Source: Isoetes taiwanensis
Taxonomy: Eukaryota > Streptophyta > Lycopodiopsida > Isoetales > Isoetaceae
Direction: 5' to 3'
Assembly (NCBI GenBank): GCA_021234155.1
Contig: JAJEKV010000010.1
Location: 10,900,511 to 10,964,510 of the forward strand
DNA: 64,000 nucleotides
Shown here: in pieces, positions 44,528 to 55,960 of the stretch
Position numbering within the stretch: position 1 is the stretch's first letter
Layout: every line of letters begins with the position of its first letter
Notes under the pieces: model-generated
Database searches by the model: none
What the model saw: only the letters and a program-made list of their open reading frames with translations
Told to the model about the DNA's origin: nothing
Translations under genes and position numbers: made by a program

Positions 44528-47500
44528 CTACACTCGCTTGTCTTTTTGAAGCGATTTGTATTGTGCAATGTTTCGTGCAATTGTACCATCCACAAAATCA
44601 GAACCCAAATTTCTGTTAATGCTTTTGTTCTTGCTCTTCTTCCCTTTCTTTCTCGATGTAGATGCATTATCACTTCTCCGATTAACCTCTTCCACATCAT
44701 TTCTCTTCCTAATAAGCATCTCTTCCACATTCCTCGCACTCTCCATTCCCTTCTCCATCAAAGCATCATAAAACGCGTCAATTTCAGCAGCTTGTTGTGG
44801 CTGATCAACATTTTCTATGCCACAATTTAACTCCATAGTTACCCCCACACCATCTTGCACATCTTCCGCTCTAGTCTCCTCTATTTCATCCACTTGTTGC
44901 TCAACTACTTCATTAATGCCGTCTTCCTCAACTCCATGGGCATTCTCGCCTTCAAGAAGATCCATATCAAGTAGCCTTCCTTCTTCCCTTTGACCTTCGT
45001 GCATCTTGGTCTTTGCCTCCTAAAACAAGAAAAGATAAGGTGTGACAAGATTATAGTATAATGTTACAAAAAATTAGAGTTATAAGTACCTTCAATTGTT
45101 TTCTTCGCTGTTTGTTTTTCCTCTCGCCCTTCTTTCCTAAGAATTGTAATGCCTCAAACTACAAAAGAACAAAAAAATCAGAAATTTTGAATTGATAAAC
45201 GAAAGCAAAAATGCAAAAAGAAACAGTCTAAAATATGCCAAGTACACAAAAATAACAAAATGAATAGATAGGGGACTTACATTTCCAGGAATTCGCCCTT
45301 CAGCAATTAAAGACTCTCGATATACCTTGTATGACCTCTTTTTCTTTATCTCTGCCATAGTTGATGCAGAAGGGTAAGCACCCCAATCCCGGAACTACAT
45401 GAGATGAACAAATATAGTTAGTCAAGAAAAATCTAAAATGCTTCTATCAATTTTTTACTTGCTGATCCAAATTCAGACCTGAGTAAGTATGATAAACGAC
45501 CTGGGCATTTTTGCAAGCAGTCAATAATACAATATGGGTTCTAATATTTGGTTATAGTAGCTGCTTTATATGGGGCCTCGGTGTGAGGAATGGACCTGAT
45601 ATCTAGATAATGGACACAAATGAGAGTAAAGGAGCTGGAATCCAGTATGGCTTGCTGAGCAGTTGGAGTGGACGGCGTTGCTGGAGGGATCCAGGTATGC
45701 CCTTAATCGTGCTCTTAAATTGCTACTATGAGCTTCAGCTGCCAGACCTTTGCAAAGATACACGATTAATGAACATTTTAACTACTGGAGATGATAGTCT
45801 TTGGTCCAGAATGTGGTCCACAGGAGTACCATTCTGAGATAGTTACGGAAATTAATTATGAATTGCTGCAGTGATACTCCAGAAGACTACTACATTAAGC
45901 TCATGAATGACAGAACGTAAAGGCCATTTTCTTTTATCATTGAACAGACAAATAAGATCGTTAGCAGTAGATTGGCCTCCATCTTAGCTATGAAATTCAT
46001 GTTTCATGAAAATGCCACATCTCAAAGATGAACAGGTTAACCACTGGAAGCAGTGTTTTTAACAGAAATTAAATTGGACCTCAAATGATCATCACATTCA
46101 TGCAGAACACAACTACATGTTTTCTGATCACAACATATAGATGCATCCTTGCAATGACTTATGAGAAGGAAAACTTGGGAGCAAACTTGTTATCCAAGCT
46201 TCAAACTTTAGCAAACGATGTCTCCAACAGTTCTGCTGCTGTTCGCATGCAGGTCTGTTTTCTAAAGTGTACATATTTGTCACCGTTTGGTCAATGCTCT
46301 TATAAATGACATGTATACTTTTTGGCTGTTGCTAAAGCTTACTAATTCATCTACCAAATCTACAGGAGGCATATAATGCAACATTAAGAGCAGCTGCAAT
46401 GGACAGGCGATTATATGTAAGAGGATCTTTGTACTTCTAGCATTTTCCATGAGCTCATCAATTTTAAGTATAAGTATGAGCTCTGGTGGATGTTTACATA
46501 GACTTGCAAAATCCAATCACTGGTTTACCAATTTCTCCATCAGAATGACAACAATCAGATGATTTTAAACGAACATGTTTAGAGAAATAATGGACCTATT
46601 TAGGGGAAGTGCATCATGCCTTCTGCATTTACATTCACAGGTTATTTTATTTCAGCTGAGAGTTTTATACTATGAGCTGGCTGTTGAATACAGACCTTTC
46701 GAGATAGAGAAATTCATGTTATCATCAAATCAGCTGAAGATTCAAACTGGCAGAGCAAAAGGCATAAACCACATGAAGTGTGGCTTATGCTTAGATCATT
46801 TCATTTCACTTCCCAGTAGTGGAGATGTCACTGAGCCTTTCAGAAATTCAATCACTCTCTTATTACTAATTGGTGATTACAACTATGTTACGACCTTAAA
46901 GTGCCATAGCAGATTTGACCTCAATGTTTTAAAGAAATGAAAAAACAAGAGAGAAGTTATCTAATACTCACATAATCAGCAGCAATTCCAGCATGCCCCC
47001 GTCGTCCTATTCTCTCGCCATCAGGTTTTCTTGCTGCCGCAGCCTTTTTCTGTTGATGGCGTGGTTTCTTTTTGTTCGCAAGAAATCTCTCCCATACAGC
47101 ATCTTTAACATGGTTAGGGGCTATTTTCTTGTCACTTCTACGCAACCAATCCCTACACAACATGACAACAATGTTAAATAATAAAGAAATCATAAAACAA
47201 GATATAAAATTCATAAGCTTACTTCCAATGATTGAATATTCGAGCTGCCCTCTTCAGTATATCAGAAGCAAATAGGCCTTTACCAAAACGTTTTTCCATG
47301 TGTCTCACTAATCTCTTTTTTGACACCTCATTCACCTTCTTCCAATCTTGATCGATCTCTGTGCAAAACACTTTCACCGCATGGCCAAGGGCTGTCTTCC
47401 ATGTCTGACCATTCTCATCCAAGTGTATCTCCCCGCCTTGCACCATAGTCACCTAATGTACAACAACTAAATTATTAATAATAATGCACTATAAAATCTA

Positions 47501-48006
47501 ATACTAATGTCCAATAATGTATTCACAAAATGCAAATAAGCATCTACCTTAGCCTCTTTAGGAAGACGGCAAAAAGTAACTTCATAATCTTCATTTGGCT
47601 CCTCGTCCTCCTCATCGCTTATGCCATCATCTTCTTTTTCATCTTCCTCTTCATCCTCACTTGATGGCGCATTAATGGATCTTATACTAGTGGATTTCTC
47701 ACTGCAACAACAAATAAAAGGACAACAAATAAAAGGACAACAAGTGCATTTATAACATGAGATGGTTCATCATATACCTTGATCTTCCCTGGTTTTTAGA
47801 CGAGCTTGAGCTTCGCCTTCCATTAGAAGTATGCGACGGAGTACGGATAGCAAGCTGCTTGTCAAGGGCTGCCTTGAATTTAATCAACTCAGAATGATCC
47901 ATTTCTCCAACTATTCTTGTGATGTTTCTAGAATCCTCTTCCTCACTGTCTTCATGTCTCCTTCGTGAGGTTTCTCCCCTCTTTTTTGAGCTCTCCTTTG
48001 GAGCCA
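44528..48006 (-). CDS. TNPA/PTTA-type CACTA protein (at least seven exons)
   Basis: Exons on the minus strand, 5' to 3': 48,006-47,778; 47,701-47,548; 47,452-47,223; 47,152-46,972; 45,394-45,281; 45,158-45,090; 45,020-44,528. Phases join with GT-AG introns. Content, in order: Ser/Arg-rich with a short acidic run (HEDSEEEDSR), then a strongly acidic exon (SSEDEEEDEKEDDG); a conserved plant transposase block (WKTALGHAVKVFCTEIDQDW, then KRFGKGLFASDILKRAARIF and NHWKDWLRRSDKKIAPNHVK); a basic RIGRRGHAGIAADY, FRDWGAYPSAST; and a C-terminal coiled-coil-like, acidic/basic tail. This is the layout of Ptta/En-Spm proteins, which in En/Spm bind subterminal repeats. The first exon(s) upstream of 48,006 were not resolved. 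The 1.6-kb intron 46,971-45,395 holds foreign coding-like fragments. Confidence 0.8.
45395..46971 (+). pseudogene. Splice-bounded coding fragments of unknown origin inside a TNPA intron
   Basis: On the plus strand, opposite to TNPA. One exon-like segment ends at about 46,251 before GTCTGT and reads YEKENLGANLLSKLQTLAND, then VSNSSAAVRMQ. The next, between CTACAG and GTAAGAGG (about 46,367-46,417), reads EAYNATLRAAAMDRRLY in a compatible phase. A longer open stretch at 46,650-46,940 begins LRVLYYELAVEYRPFEIEKF. I do not recognise the parent gene. The orientation, splice sites and continuous phase suggest a transduplicated host-gene piece, as CACTA elements are known to carry. Confidence 0.5.
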
Positions 48007-48774
48007 CTAAAAAACATAAGCAAATAGTTAGGTTAATGAGAAGTCTGCATAATAAATATCTGATCTGCAAGATTTTTTACAATGGCTTTTTGTTACATTT
48101 CGGTCTGCTATGCCAATACAAAGATCATGTTCATTGGACAGACCATGTTCATTGGACAAAATACTGTAAGCATGACGGAAACACTACTGAATGACTACCG
48201 TGGTTTATCTACGGTTTCTGAACAACACAAGCATAGCCATTCAGAGCTTTAGTGGCTGTTAGGCTGGCCGGAATTTGGCTGTAGTTTCCAAAGCAGGTAA
48301 GAAAGACTAGAAAATCCAAGCTTGACAAGAACTGAGCTCTTGATCTGATTAAATTTCTTCAACGGAAGATAGAACGAAAGGCACGGTGGAAGGCAGATTA
48401 TAAACGGGAAAAAGAGGTGATAAAAAATGCTTACTTATTTCGTCTTACTCTTTCTCTTTATAGCTTAATCTTGCTAGTATTCGGCTGCTTGCGTCTCTCT
48501 CTGGCTCGATCCCACTCAGGGCGCCTCAACCTCCATCAAGAAAACTATCGGTGCTGAATTTGGCGGGCGAAGTAGGTAAGAGAAAATGAAGGAAAAAAAA
48601 CGTCACATTTAAGCCCCTGTTTTATGTGACGTTTTGTTAGTCAATACAAACGTCAAGTGTCCATTCTATTACAGGTTTTATTTTATTATTGTTACTGTTA
48701 TATTTGTGTTCGTGGGTTATATACTAATGGGTTTTTTGTAGGTCTTATACCTGGGCGCCTCCAATGACTCCAGC
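48007..48774. promoter_or_regulatory. Divergent promoter region between TNPA and TNP2 genes
   Basis: No long open frame on either strand. A 12-bp-arm inverted repeat (AAAACGTCACAT ... ATGTGACGTTTT, about 48,598-48,636) contains TGACGT on both arms, an as-1/TGA-type bZIP core. Untranslated leader exons of both genes probably lie here; an acceptor TTTTTTGTAG at 48,732-48,741 precedes the TNP2 start. Confidence 0.45.
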
Positions 48775-51700
48775 ATGAGCACCTCTGAGCATCCCAGTGG
48801 CTCCGCAATGAGCACGTCTGAGCATCCCGGCTCCGCCATGAGCACCTCTGAGCATCCCAGTGGCTCTAGTTCGTCAACCAATCAATCTTCAATGCCTTCG
48901 ATTGATGCGCTCCCAACGTCAAGGTTTTGATCTCTCTCTCTTTCTCTCTCTTTTGGTGGTTTGGGCATCCATTTGGTCACTTGGATATTTATCTTTTGCC
49001 CATAGATATGAAACTTCTTCATCTTCCCAATCAAGAAAAAGTCAAACAACAAAAACTTGGCTTCGAGATGATCCATTAGAGCGACTTGCTAGGCAGTACG
49101 ACAACTGTTGGTGCAAACAATGCAAAGGCACTAGCAGAAGAATGTATACCACGAGACGAGATCACAAAATGAAGTATGGTTTGATGCCAAATGCTCCACC
49201 TCCGTCCGACCTTGAGTTCAAAGCACGACAAGAAGCAGATGAGGTAAAAGTGTGTATTAAGCATTTCTATTATTTATTTCATATTGTATTCTAATCCTTT
49301 GCTAGTATATATGACTTGTCATAGTATTTGGACATGCTTCACAAAAATCCAGAACTTGCTGAGATATCAGATAGCCCCATGTCGTCTAGATGATCAGAGC
49401 AGCTACCTTGGTATTCTAAAAGTTCTAGTGCTAGTTCAGAAGAGACACAGGAAGTTGAGAGAGGTCACACGAGGGGACATACAGTGGCTACAAAACTTAA
49501 GGGCCATTTCAAGAAAAGCTCGCATAGCCTTGCTCATGCATGTGAAACAAAAGATGACATGGCTGAACAACTCCCCCGGCACCTTAAAGCCTCTATTGTT
49601 CCATTTGTTCGATCAACCCTAGGTTGTTGGGAAGGAGAATTGCTTCCAATTTTCGAAGAGTTTATATATTGGGGTCACAATTACAGGATTGCACCTTCTT
49701 TAGAAATACCATAAGTTGGAAGGGGTTTGTACATAATGGAGCATGTGAATGTCCCATCTGGACACTCCACTATGTTGATGGTGTTTGGTGGCCCAAAGTA
49801 CCCTTGGGGGTTATGGCATAAACTTGCTTCTTTTATGCCGAGTATGTCCACCTATGCTATGGCATTGAATGCGGCATCTTTGAGTGAGCAGAGAGATCAT
49901 GGAGAACATACACCACGCAGTGCGCGCATATACATTGATGGCCGACCAAGTGTTCATGGCAATATTGCAGCACTTATAAATAGTTCTCGTGGTCATCCCG
50001 AATTAACAAATGCAGAATTTGAAGAGACTACAGAAAATGATCCGTGTTACATGAATGGGTATGTTGGACCGTATGTGAGAGTTTGTGCCATACGCAGCCT
50101 CCGTCCTGGAGAGGAACTGTTTGTCAACTATCCTTTCAAAAGAGAGACCCCAAGGCGAATAAAACGTAAGAAGCGTGGGGAACCAATTGTTGTGCCCTAT
50201 GGAAGGAAGCGTTGCCTAGATATATAATCATGTAGATGAATATTTTGATGGCTTATGAACTTTGGTGATGTTAATCATGTAGTTGTGTTGGTTAATGTTG
50301 TGTCTACATTTATAGTCATATGGCATTTCCATTTTAAACATAACGATGAGTATTTTGATTTTAAAGGTTTTTAATTTTGATGATGTTAATCATATAGTAA
50401 TGTTGGTTAATGGTTATGCATAGATGTATAATTATATAGCATTGTAATCTAGATTTATAATCAAGTGATTTATAATATATAACGTTGCCATTTAAACAAA
50501 ATGATGAATCATGTTTTTAATGATGTTTATGCTTTTAATGATGTTAATCAATGTAGTAATGTTGGTGGTTATGTCTTATTGCCAATGCATGTTTCTCTCA
50601 CATTCCCACAAACAAATAAACTTGACTTGTGAATTTGCAGTCAAGCGATGAAGAGAATGAAGACTCCTCTGCTCAAAGTGGCTTCCATGCTGAGAGTGGT
50701 TTGATGGAAGCTATTCAAAATTACTTCCCAACCAATAACTCTAACAATGATGCAAATGTTGACGATGACGGTGAGAGACCTATCACACTTCTAGAAAAAG
50801 AGACTAGCAAACCACTATACCCAAATGCAAAGATATCGCGTCTTGCTGCATGCATACTCATCCTCAACCTACAACACAAATCAAACTGGAGTAACAATAG
50901 TGTGGATGATCTTCTCAGGCGAGTAATTTGGTTTGAGTTTCAAGTTTTCATTCGTCATTTTTTTGTTCTCGCTTGATATTTCTTTTTTTGTTTTACTAGT
51001 TTGCTAGCTGACTATATACTTCCAAGTGATCACTGTCTTCCAAAATCAAGGAGGGGCGTTAAACAACTTTTGCAAGAACTAGGTTTGCAATACAATTGCA
51101 TTCATGCATGTGTAAATGACTGTGTACTCTTTCGCAATGAATATAGTGACCTGAATGTATGCCCCAAGTGCAATGAGCCAAGATACGATGAAAAAGCGAA
51201 GTCTAAAGTGCCAAAGAAAGTCCTGCGACAAATGCCAATCATTCCACGTTTGCAAGTTATGTTTAAATGTCCTTCCCTAGCCCAATTCATGGACTTTCAT
51301 GCAAAACATCGAAGCAATGATGGAATCTTGAGGTATCCAACCGATGGCGAGGCATTAAAACATATAGAAGACAAATGGGAACATTTTAAGAACGAGCCTA
51401 GGAATGTTCGTTTGGCTTTGGGCATGGATGGTATATGTCCATTTAGCACATTGTCATCTACTCATAGTGTCTGGCCCATTGTTGTTATAAACTACAATAT
51501 ACCACCTTGGATGGCAACTAAAGCAGGCCATTTAATGCTCACGCTTATAGTTCCAGGTAAATATTTCTACATAGTATTACAGCTTGTCTTTATATATAGG
51601 TTATGGTTTTCTGATTTATATTTGAAATTAGGCAAACATCAAGTGAAGGATATGAATGTGTACTTGGAACCTCTTGTGGAGGAACTTGACATTTTATGGA

Positions 51701-54227
51701 GAGGAATACGTATGTATGATATTTCGAGACCACCACACAATTTCATGTTTCATGGGATATTATGTTTCACTATTCACGACTATCCCGGACTTGGTGTTGC
51801 GTCAGGTATAACATTGTCATTCATATTATTATTCTAAATTATTTTCAACTATATCATAAGATTAAATTACTTTGTAGGACTCCAAACTAGTGGAAAATGT
51901 GGATGCCCATCATGTGGCCAAGAGTTAACATCTTATAGATCAAAACATCTATCAAAGATGATATACACAGGCCATAAAAAATACCTACCATTGGATCATG
52001 AGCTTCGTCGTGGTGATACGTCAGACGTGCCTAAAAGAAGAACCCCACATGATTGGTTGCAAACATGGAATGATCATGACCTGACCAGTTCTGCACCTCC
52101 ACCTGGCATGAAGAGACTATCCATATTTTACAACTTGGAATACTGGCCTGAATTGAAGATTGCACATCTCTTGGATCCTATGCATATTTTTAAGAATGTA
52201 AGTTATTCACTTTGGCGACATCTTACAGGAGATTGGGAGACTCTTAATGCCAGAAATGATCTAAAGGATAACAACATCAAAAGTGAATTATGGCCTATCA
52301 TAGAAGAAGGCAAAGTTCCTCGCTTTCGTCGAGGTCCTTGGGTATTGAAAAGGGATGAACTCAAACAAGTGAAAAACTGTATTAAAACTCTTCGCACTCC
52401 AACTGGTCATGGCTCCTCCCTAAGAAGGGCATTCACAAAAGATGGAGATCTTACCGGCTTAAAGTCGCATGATTGGCACAACTTTCTACAGGTATTTATT
52501 CTATAGGATGAACAATATTTACAACTTGTATCTACGACTAATTAATTTTTTTTTGTCTCGTTACAGTATATTCTCCCGTGTGCCTTAGAGGATTGCCTCA
52601 CGCCTTCTATTCGGAAGGTCATCTATAGACTCGCTAGCTTCTCTAGGTGGGTGTCTTCTAAAGAGATTGCAGTTGCGGATATTCCCAACATGGAAATAGA
52701 GATTGCGGAGATATTATGCCGATTAGAGCACTTATTTCCCACTAGCTTTTTTGATCTTCAGGTATATCTTCCGTTGAATAAGTTACATCTTGGCAATCAC
52801 ACATACTAAATGTGATCATCAGGTACACTTGTTGGTGCATTTGCCACAAGAGATATTGCTCGTGGGTCCAAACCCCTCTAGATGGATGTTCTTTTTGGAG
52901 AGATATATGAAGGTATTAAAAGGCTTTGTGCGCCAGATGGCTAGGCCTGAGGGATGTATGGCAGAAGGACACCTTGTTCAAGAGACATTATTTTTCTTAA
53001 CAGATGCCACTACATCAATAGATCCAAATGCACCAAAGATTTGGAAGAAGGAGGCTCCTGATTGGTTAGAAGGTGAAATTTTACAAGGTCAGGGCAAGCA
53101 GCGAAGGCTAAGTGACGAGATGTTTGAAGGCATCAACAAATTTGTGTTGAACAATGCAGATGGTCTTACTAGGTGGGTGGAACTATACAAAGTTGAAAAG
53201 GCACAAAGAGATAGTGATAGAAAAGCATATGCTGCAAGGAATCGTCGAGGACGTCATAGGAGAGTACAATATCCTCCAGAACTAAGGCCCCTCCCTGATA
53301 ATCCGCCCTATTGGTGGCTATCTGAAAAGCTTTGGGAGGCCGAAGATGCTGGAGAAAAAATACAAGAAGACGACCTCAATATTGCACTTGGTTGTAATAG
53401 ATCTGTAAGTTGGATTTGTTACTGCTATTATACATTTTCATTCACAATATGTGCCATTTCTTGAACGTTTATTCAATTTGCAGGCTAGGTTCCATAATTC
53501 AATGTGGGCCTATGGTCAACATTTCCGAATTGAAAGCATTGACAAAGCTCGCGTCACTTGTGACTCTGGAATAATTGCCTCATTTGACCAAAAGAGTCGA
53601 GCAAGTGCTAGAGATGATAATCCTATTGATGGAGAGCTTGAATATGTTGGAGTTATTACTGATATTATTGATGTGGATTTTCGTTCATTTCGACAGACCA
53701 TTCTAAAAGCAAAATGGTTCAAGCCTCTATACCGCGGAAGAAATCAAACAGTGCGACCACATCCATCTGGTTTTTTTGAAGTTGATTCCACGCATGTCTT
53801 AGTAGATGTAAGTGAACCATTTGTGTATCCACAACACGTTCAACAAGTATTTTTCCATGTCAATCCTCAAAACAATACATGGTGGATCGTAATCCCTACA
53901 GAACCAACGTCACGTCGACACATTCCCAATATAATCCTTGAGGAAGAAGGGGAGGAGCATGAGGAAGATATAGAGCATGAGCAAGAATTGGAATTTGTGG
54001 AACCACAAAATATAGAAGATTATGAAGCTCAAGGGCAAACAACAAATGAAGAATTGAGATCACCAATGCACTCCCCAATGGCACTTGAAGATTATGTTGA
54101 AGAGGAGGAAGACGTTGAGCTTCAAATGCCAAGTATGCGACGAAGGTTGCTTCTACAACTAGATGACGATGAATGGAATGATATACAACATGATTTCTTA
54201 GATGATGATTTAATGACAAATGAATAG
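48775..54227 (+). CDS. TNP2-type CACTA transposase (Transposase_21, DUF4218, DUF4216), ~10 exons
   Basis: Exons: 48,775-48,923; 49,006-49,243; an uncertain exon from 49,325; 50,641-50,918; 51,000-51,556; 51,632-51,805; 51,878-52,491; 52,567-52,761; 52,823-53,404; 53,484-54,227. Exon 1 has three MSTSEHPSGSA-like repeats. Exon 2 has a Cys pair (NCWCKQCKG). Exons 4-7 form the tnp2 core (KPLYPNAKISRLAACILILN, YILPSDHCLPKS, YNCIHACVNDCVLF, CPKCNEPRY, HDYPGLGVASG, CGCPSCGQELTSYRSKHL, LLDPMHIFKN). Exons 8-9 are DUF4218 (HLLVHLPQEILLVGPNPSRW, MFFLERYMKVLKGFVRQMAR, PEGCMAEG). Exon 10 is DUF4216 plus an acidic tail. Intron 4 seems to use a GC donor (CTCAG|GCGAGT), needed to keep phase. An in-frame TGA at 49,391 lies in the uncertain exon and a TAA at 49,712 before a SET domain, so the 5' part may be defective or alternatively spliced. 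Confidence 0.85.
49715..50227 (+). CDS. SET domain (lysine methyltransferase-type) embedded in the CACTA transposase locus
   Basis: In the frame of the preceding transposase exon, immediately after a TAA at 49,712, translation gives VGRGLYIMEHVNVPSGHS (the SET N-terminal G-x-G-L-[FY] with turn), MVFGGPKYPWG, then RIYIDGRPSVHGNIAALINS, SRGHPELTNAEFEE, CYMNGYVGPYVRVCAIRSLR and PGEELFVNYPF, ending with a basic tail and TAA at 50,225. GNIAALINSS corresponds to SET motif III (usually GN.ARF.NHSC; the H is S here) and GEELFVNY to motif IV with the catalytic-type tyrosine. SET enzymes methylate lysines, mainly on histones; activity here is unproven. An AG at 49,716-49,717 could act as acceptor and skip the stop. 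No post-SET cysteines are seen. Confidence 0.7.
   Translation, partial: VGRGLYIMEHVNVPSGHSTMLMVFGGPKYPWGLWHKLASFMPSMSTYAMALNAASLSEQRDHGEHTPRSARIYIDGRPSVHGNIAALINSSRGHPELTNAEFEETTENDPCYMNGYVGPYVRVCAIRSLRPGEELFVNYPFKRETPRRIKRKKRGEPIVVPYGRKRCLDI
50228..50640 (+). other. Intron or spacer between SET segment and transposase exon 4
   Basis: AT-rich, with repeated ATGATGTTAATCATRTAGTAATGTTGGTTAATG-like words three or four times (about 50,265-50,575). No coding potential. It ends in an acceptor TTTGCAG at 50,640. Confidence 0.6.
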
Positions 54228-54485
54228 AGATCACATTTCACTCTGTTGTGTTCGATATGTATTGTAATTTACATACTTTTTTGAAGTATTATTTCCTTGT
54301 GCTCGTGTGATATATATACTTGATTGCTTTCAAGTTTAAAGTTACGTGATAGAGAAAAAAATCTATAGTAAACAATACCTAAACAAACACAAACAATTAC
54401 AATCAACCTCTATATATTCCCCCCTTTCAATGGAGTTATAGAGATCAAAGGAAAAATTCTAGATTCTTTAATACATCATATACAA
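54228..54485 (+). other. Transposase 3' UTR
   Basis: Follows the TNP2 stop at 54,225-54,227 and runs to the right subterminal repeat field. No gene. Confidence 0.5.
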
Positions 54486-54890
54486 CTAGTGTTCTGACGA
54501 ATATAAGAAGATAGTCAACATTTTAGTCAAAAAAATAGTCAGACCTTTAGACATCTTATTAGTTAGCCTATTAGTCAACCTAATAGTCAGGCATTTAGTT
54601 AGACAGCAAGTCAGGTTTTTAGTCAAATTATGCGTCAGTAAACCCGTCAGATAATATTAGTCACAATTTTCGTCAACATATTAGTTACCTTTTTAGGTAG
54701 CTTGTTAGTCATGTATTTCGTCATTATATACGTCACATGATTCGTCATAAACCTACACGTCAGCTCTTTAGTCATATGGTTCGTCAGATTTAAACGTCAA
54801 CATTTTAGTCAGACTATTAGTCAGTTTCTTAGTCAGATATACATTTAGCCAATAGGTTTGAAACCTCTGACGAATTTTTTGACTATTAGT
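54486..54890. repeat. Right subterminal repeat field of the CACTA element
   Basis: TTAGTCAG, TTCGTCAG, TACGTCA and TTAGTCAA words at close spacing, as at the left end but richer in the TTCGTCA form. The last ones (CTGACGAATTTTTTGACTAT) are inverted. Confidence 0.85.
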
Positions 54891-54911
54891 AGTCATTCTC
54901 TTGTAGTGCAA

Positions 54912-55892
54912 GCCCCGATTTTCAGCTTCTTGTAAGCGGGTTTACACAAGCAATACTGAGGATTTGACTGTTTGGAAGATGGAAGAGAAAAAGTGCAGCC
55001 TTGGTTAACCCATTCAAACGATGGTCCTTAGATCCTTGTATTACAAGACCAAATCTGCCGTTTGTTGCTGTGCTTTGAGAGGGTGCAGAATGGAGCCGCT
55101 TGGAGTTCCAACAGCAAAAGGTAATTAATGCATGGCCTTCGATTTCCCTCTTGGAATGTTTCTTGAGCTTTTTTTTTATCCCGAAATTGGTGCATTTTTC
55201 CGCCAGTTAACTGCTAAGGAAGAATCTGTTTTCCAGTCACGATATGCACTAGGCTTCTTTTCTCTGAATATACAGGATTCTCAAATGGAAACCAACGTTC
55301 TATAACCTGATTTAAGCTCTCCCGCCTCGGATCCCCGAGTCTAAAATCTGCATTCCACACAAATCACGAGGCGATTGGAGCTGGCCCGTGTGCTTGGTGT
55401 TGTATAATAATCTAATGTGGTCACGCTTCAATTACAGAACAGGCCTCTTGACTCCATTCACGAAGGTAGCTTAGGAAGCTTAAGCAACATTAAAATATTA
55501 CCGTGAAGCATATATTACCAATCCAAAGGTAGATACCTTCCTTAAAGCATCCCTCTTCCAATCGCATGTTATAGGCTGAAAGGCCAACACCCCTTAAATC
55601 CATGGGATCCTCCAAATGGCCTTGTTCAAATCTTTAGGTATCGAATCCAAAGATTGTTCTCTGCTTTGTTGCTCCCTTAGTTCCCTCCCCGTCCTTTGCA
55701 AATGCAGACTGTGGTCATGGCTGCCCGTCGTAATGACCCATCCGGATTGTTAACTATCTTCGAGAGGTTACATGTCAATGGAATACCCGGTTTGGCGACT
55801 AAGGAACAGTACATCTTATTGTGTGAATCCAAAGTGCCCAGTGTGAATTTATTGTGTGAATGACATTCTTTGACCTGCATAGGTGAATCAAC
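54912..55892. other. No supported gene
   Basis: Host or older mobile sequence right of the CACTA element. A fragment near 55,717 reads MAARRNDPSGLLTIFERLHV in one frame, which looks coding, but no family is recognised and it soon meets stops. Confidence 0.4.
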
Positions 55893-55960
55893 ATGGCCCA
55901 TTCTAAAGTAGGCTTCATTGGACTTGGCGCAATGGTGCCTAATCCACCTTTGTTATTGCA
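55893..55960 (+). pseudogene. Start of an NAD-binding beta-hydroxyacid dehydrogenase-like sequence
   Basis: MAHSKVGFIGLGAMVPNPPL matches the beta-alpha-beta start of the 6-phosphogluconate / 3-hydroxyisobutyrate dehydrogenase family (KVGFIGLGAMG). The third glycine of the motif is V, and the frame becomes unrecognisable after ~20 residues. Possible further remnant (AAKQAVFIWQAIAHNYFASA) at about 56,300. Confidence 0.4.

Larger units (their letters stand above)
43778..54908 (+). mobile_element. CACTA (En/Spm) DNA transposon, 11.1 kb, with both ends
   Basis: The left end CACTACAAGAGGATGA and inverted right end CACTACAAGAGAATGA form ~16-bp terminal inverted repeats with one mismatch. Both are flanked by the 3-bp target duplication CAA (43,775-43,777 and 54,909-54,911). 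Subterminal fields of short TTAGTCAG/TTCGTCAG motifs lie inside each end. It encodes two divergent genes, TNPA-type on the minus strand (44.5-48.0 kb) and TNP2-type on the plus strand (48.8-54.2 kb), with an embedded SET domain and splice-bounded coding fragments as cargo. Confidence 0.93.

Noticed and set aside
47570-47700. Separate acidic-protein gene
   Set aside because: The acidic stretch has splice sites on both sides that keep phase with the neighbouring TNPA exons, so it is a TNPA exon.
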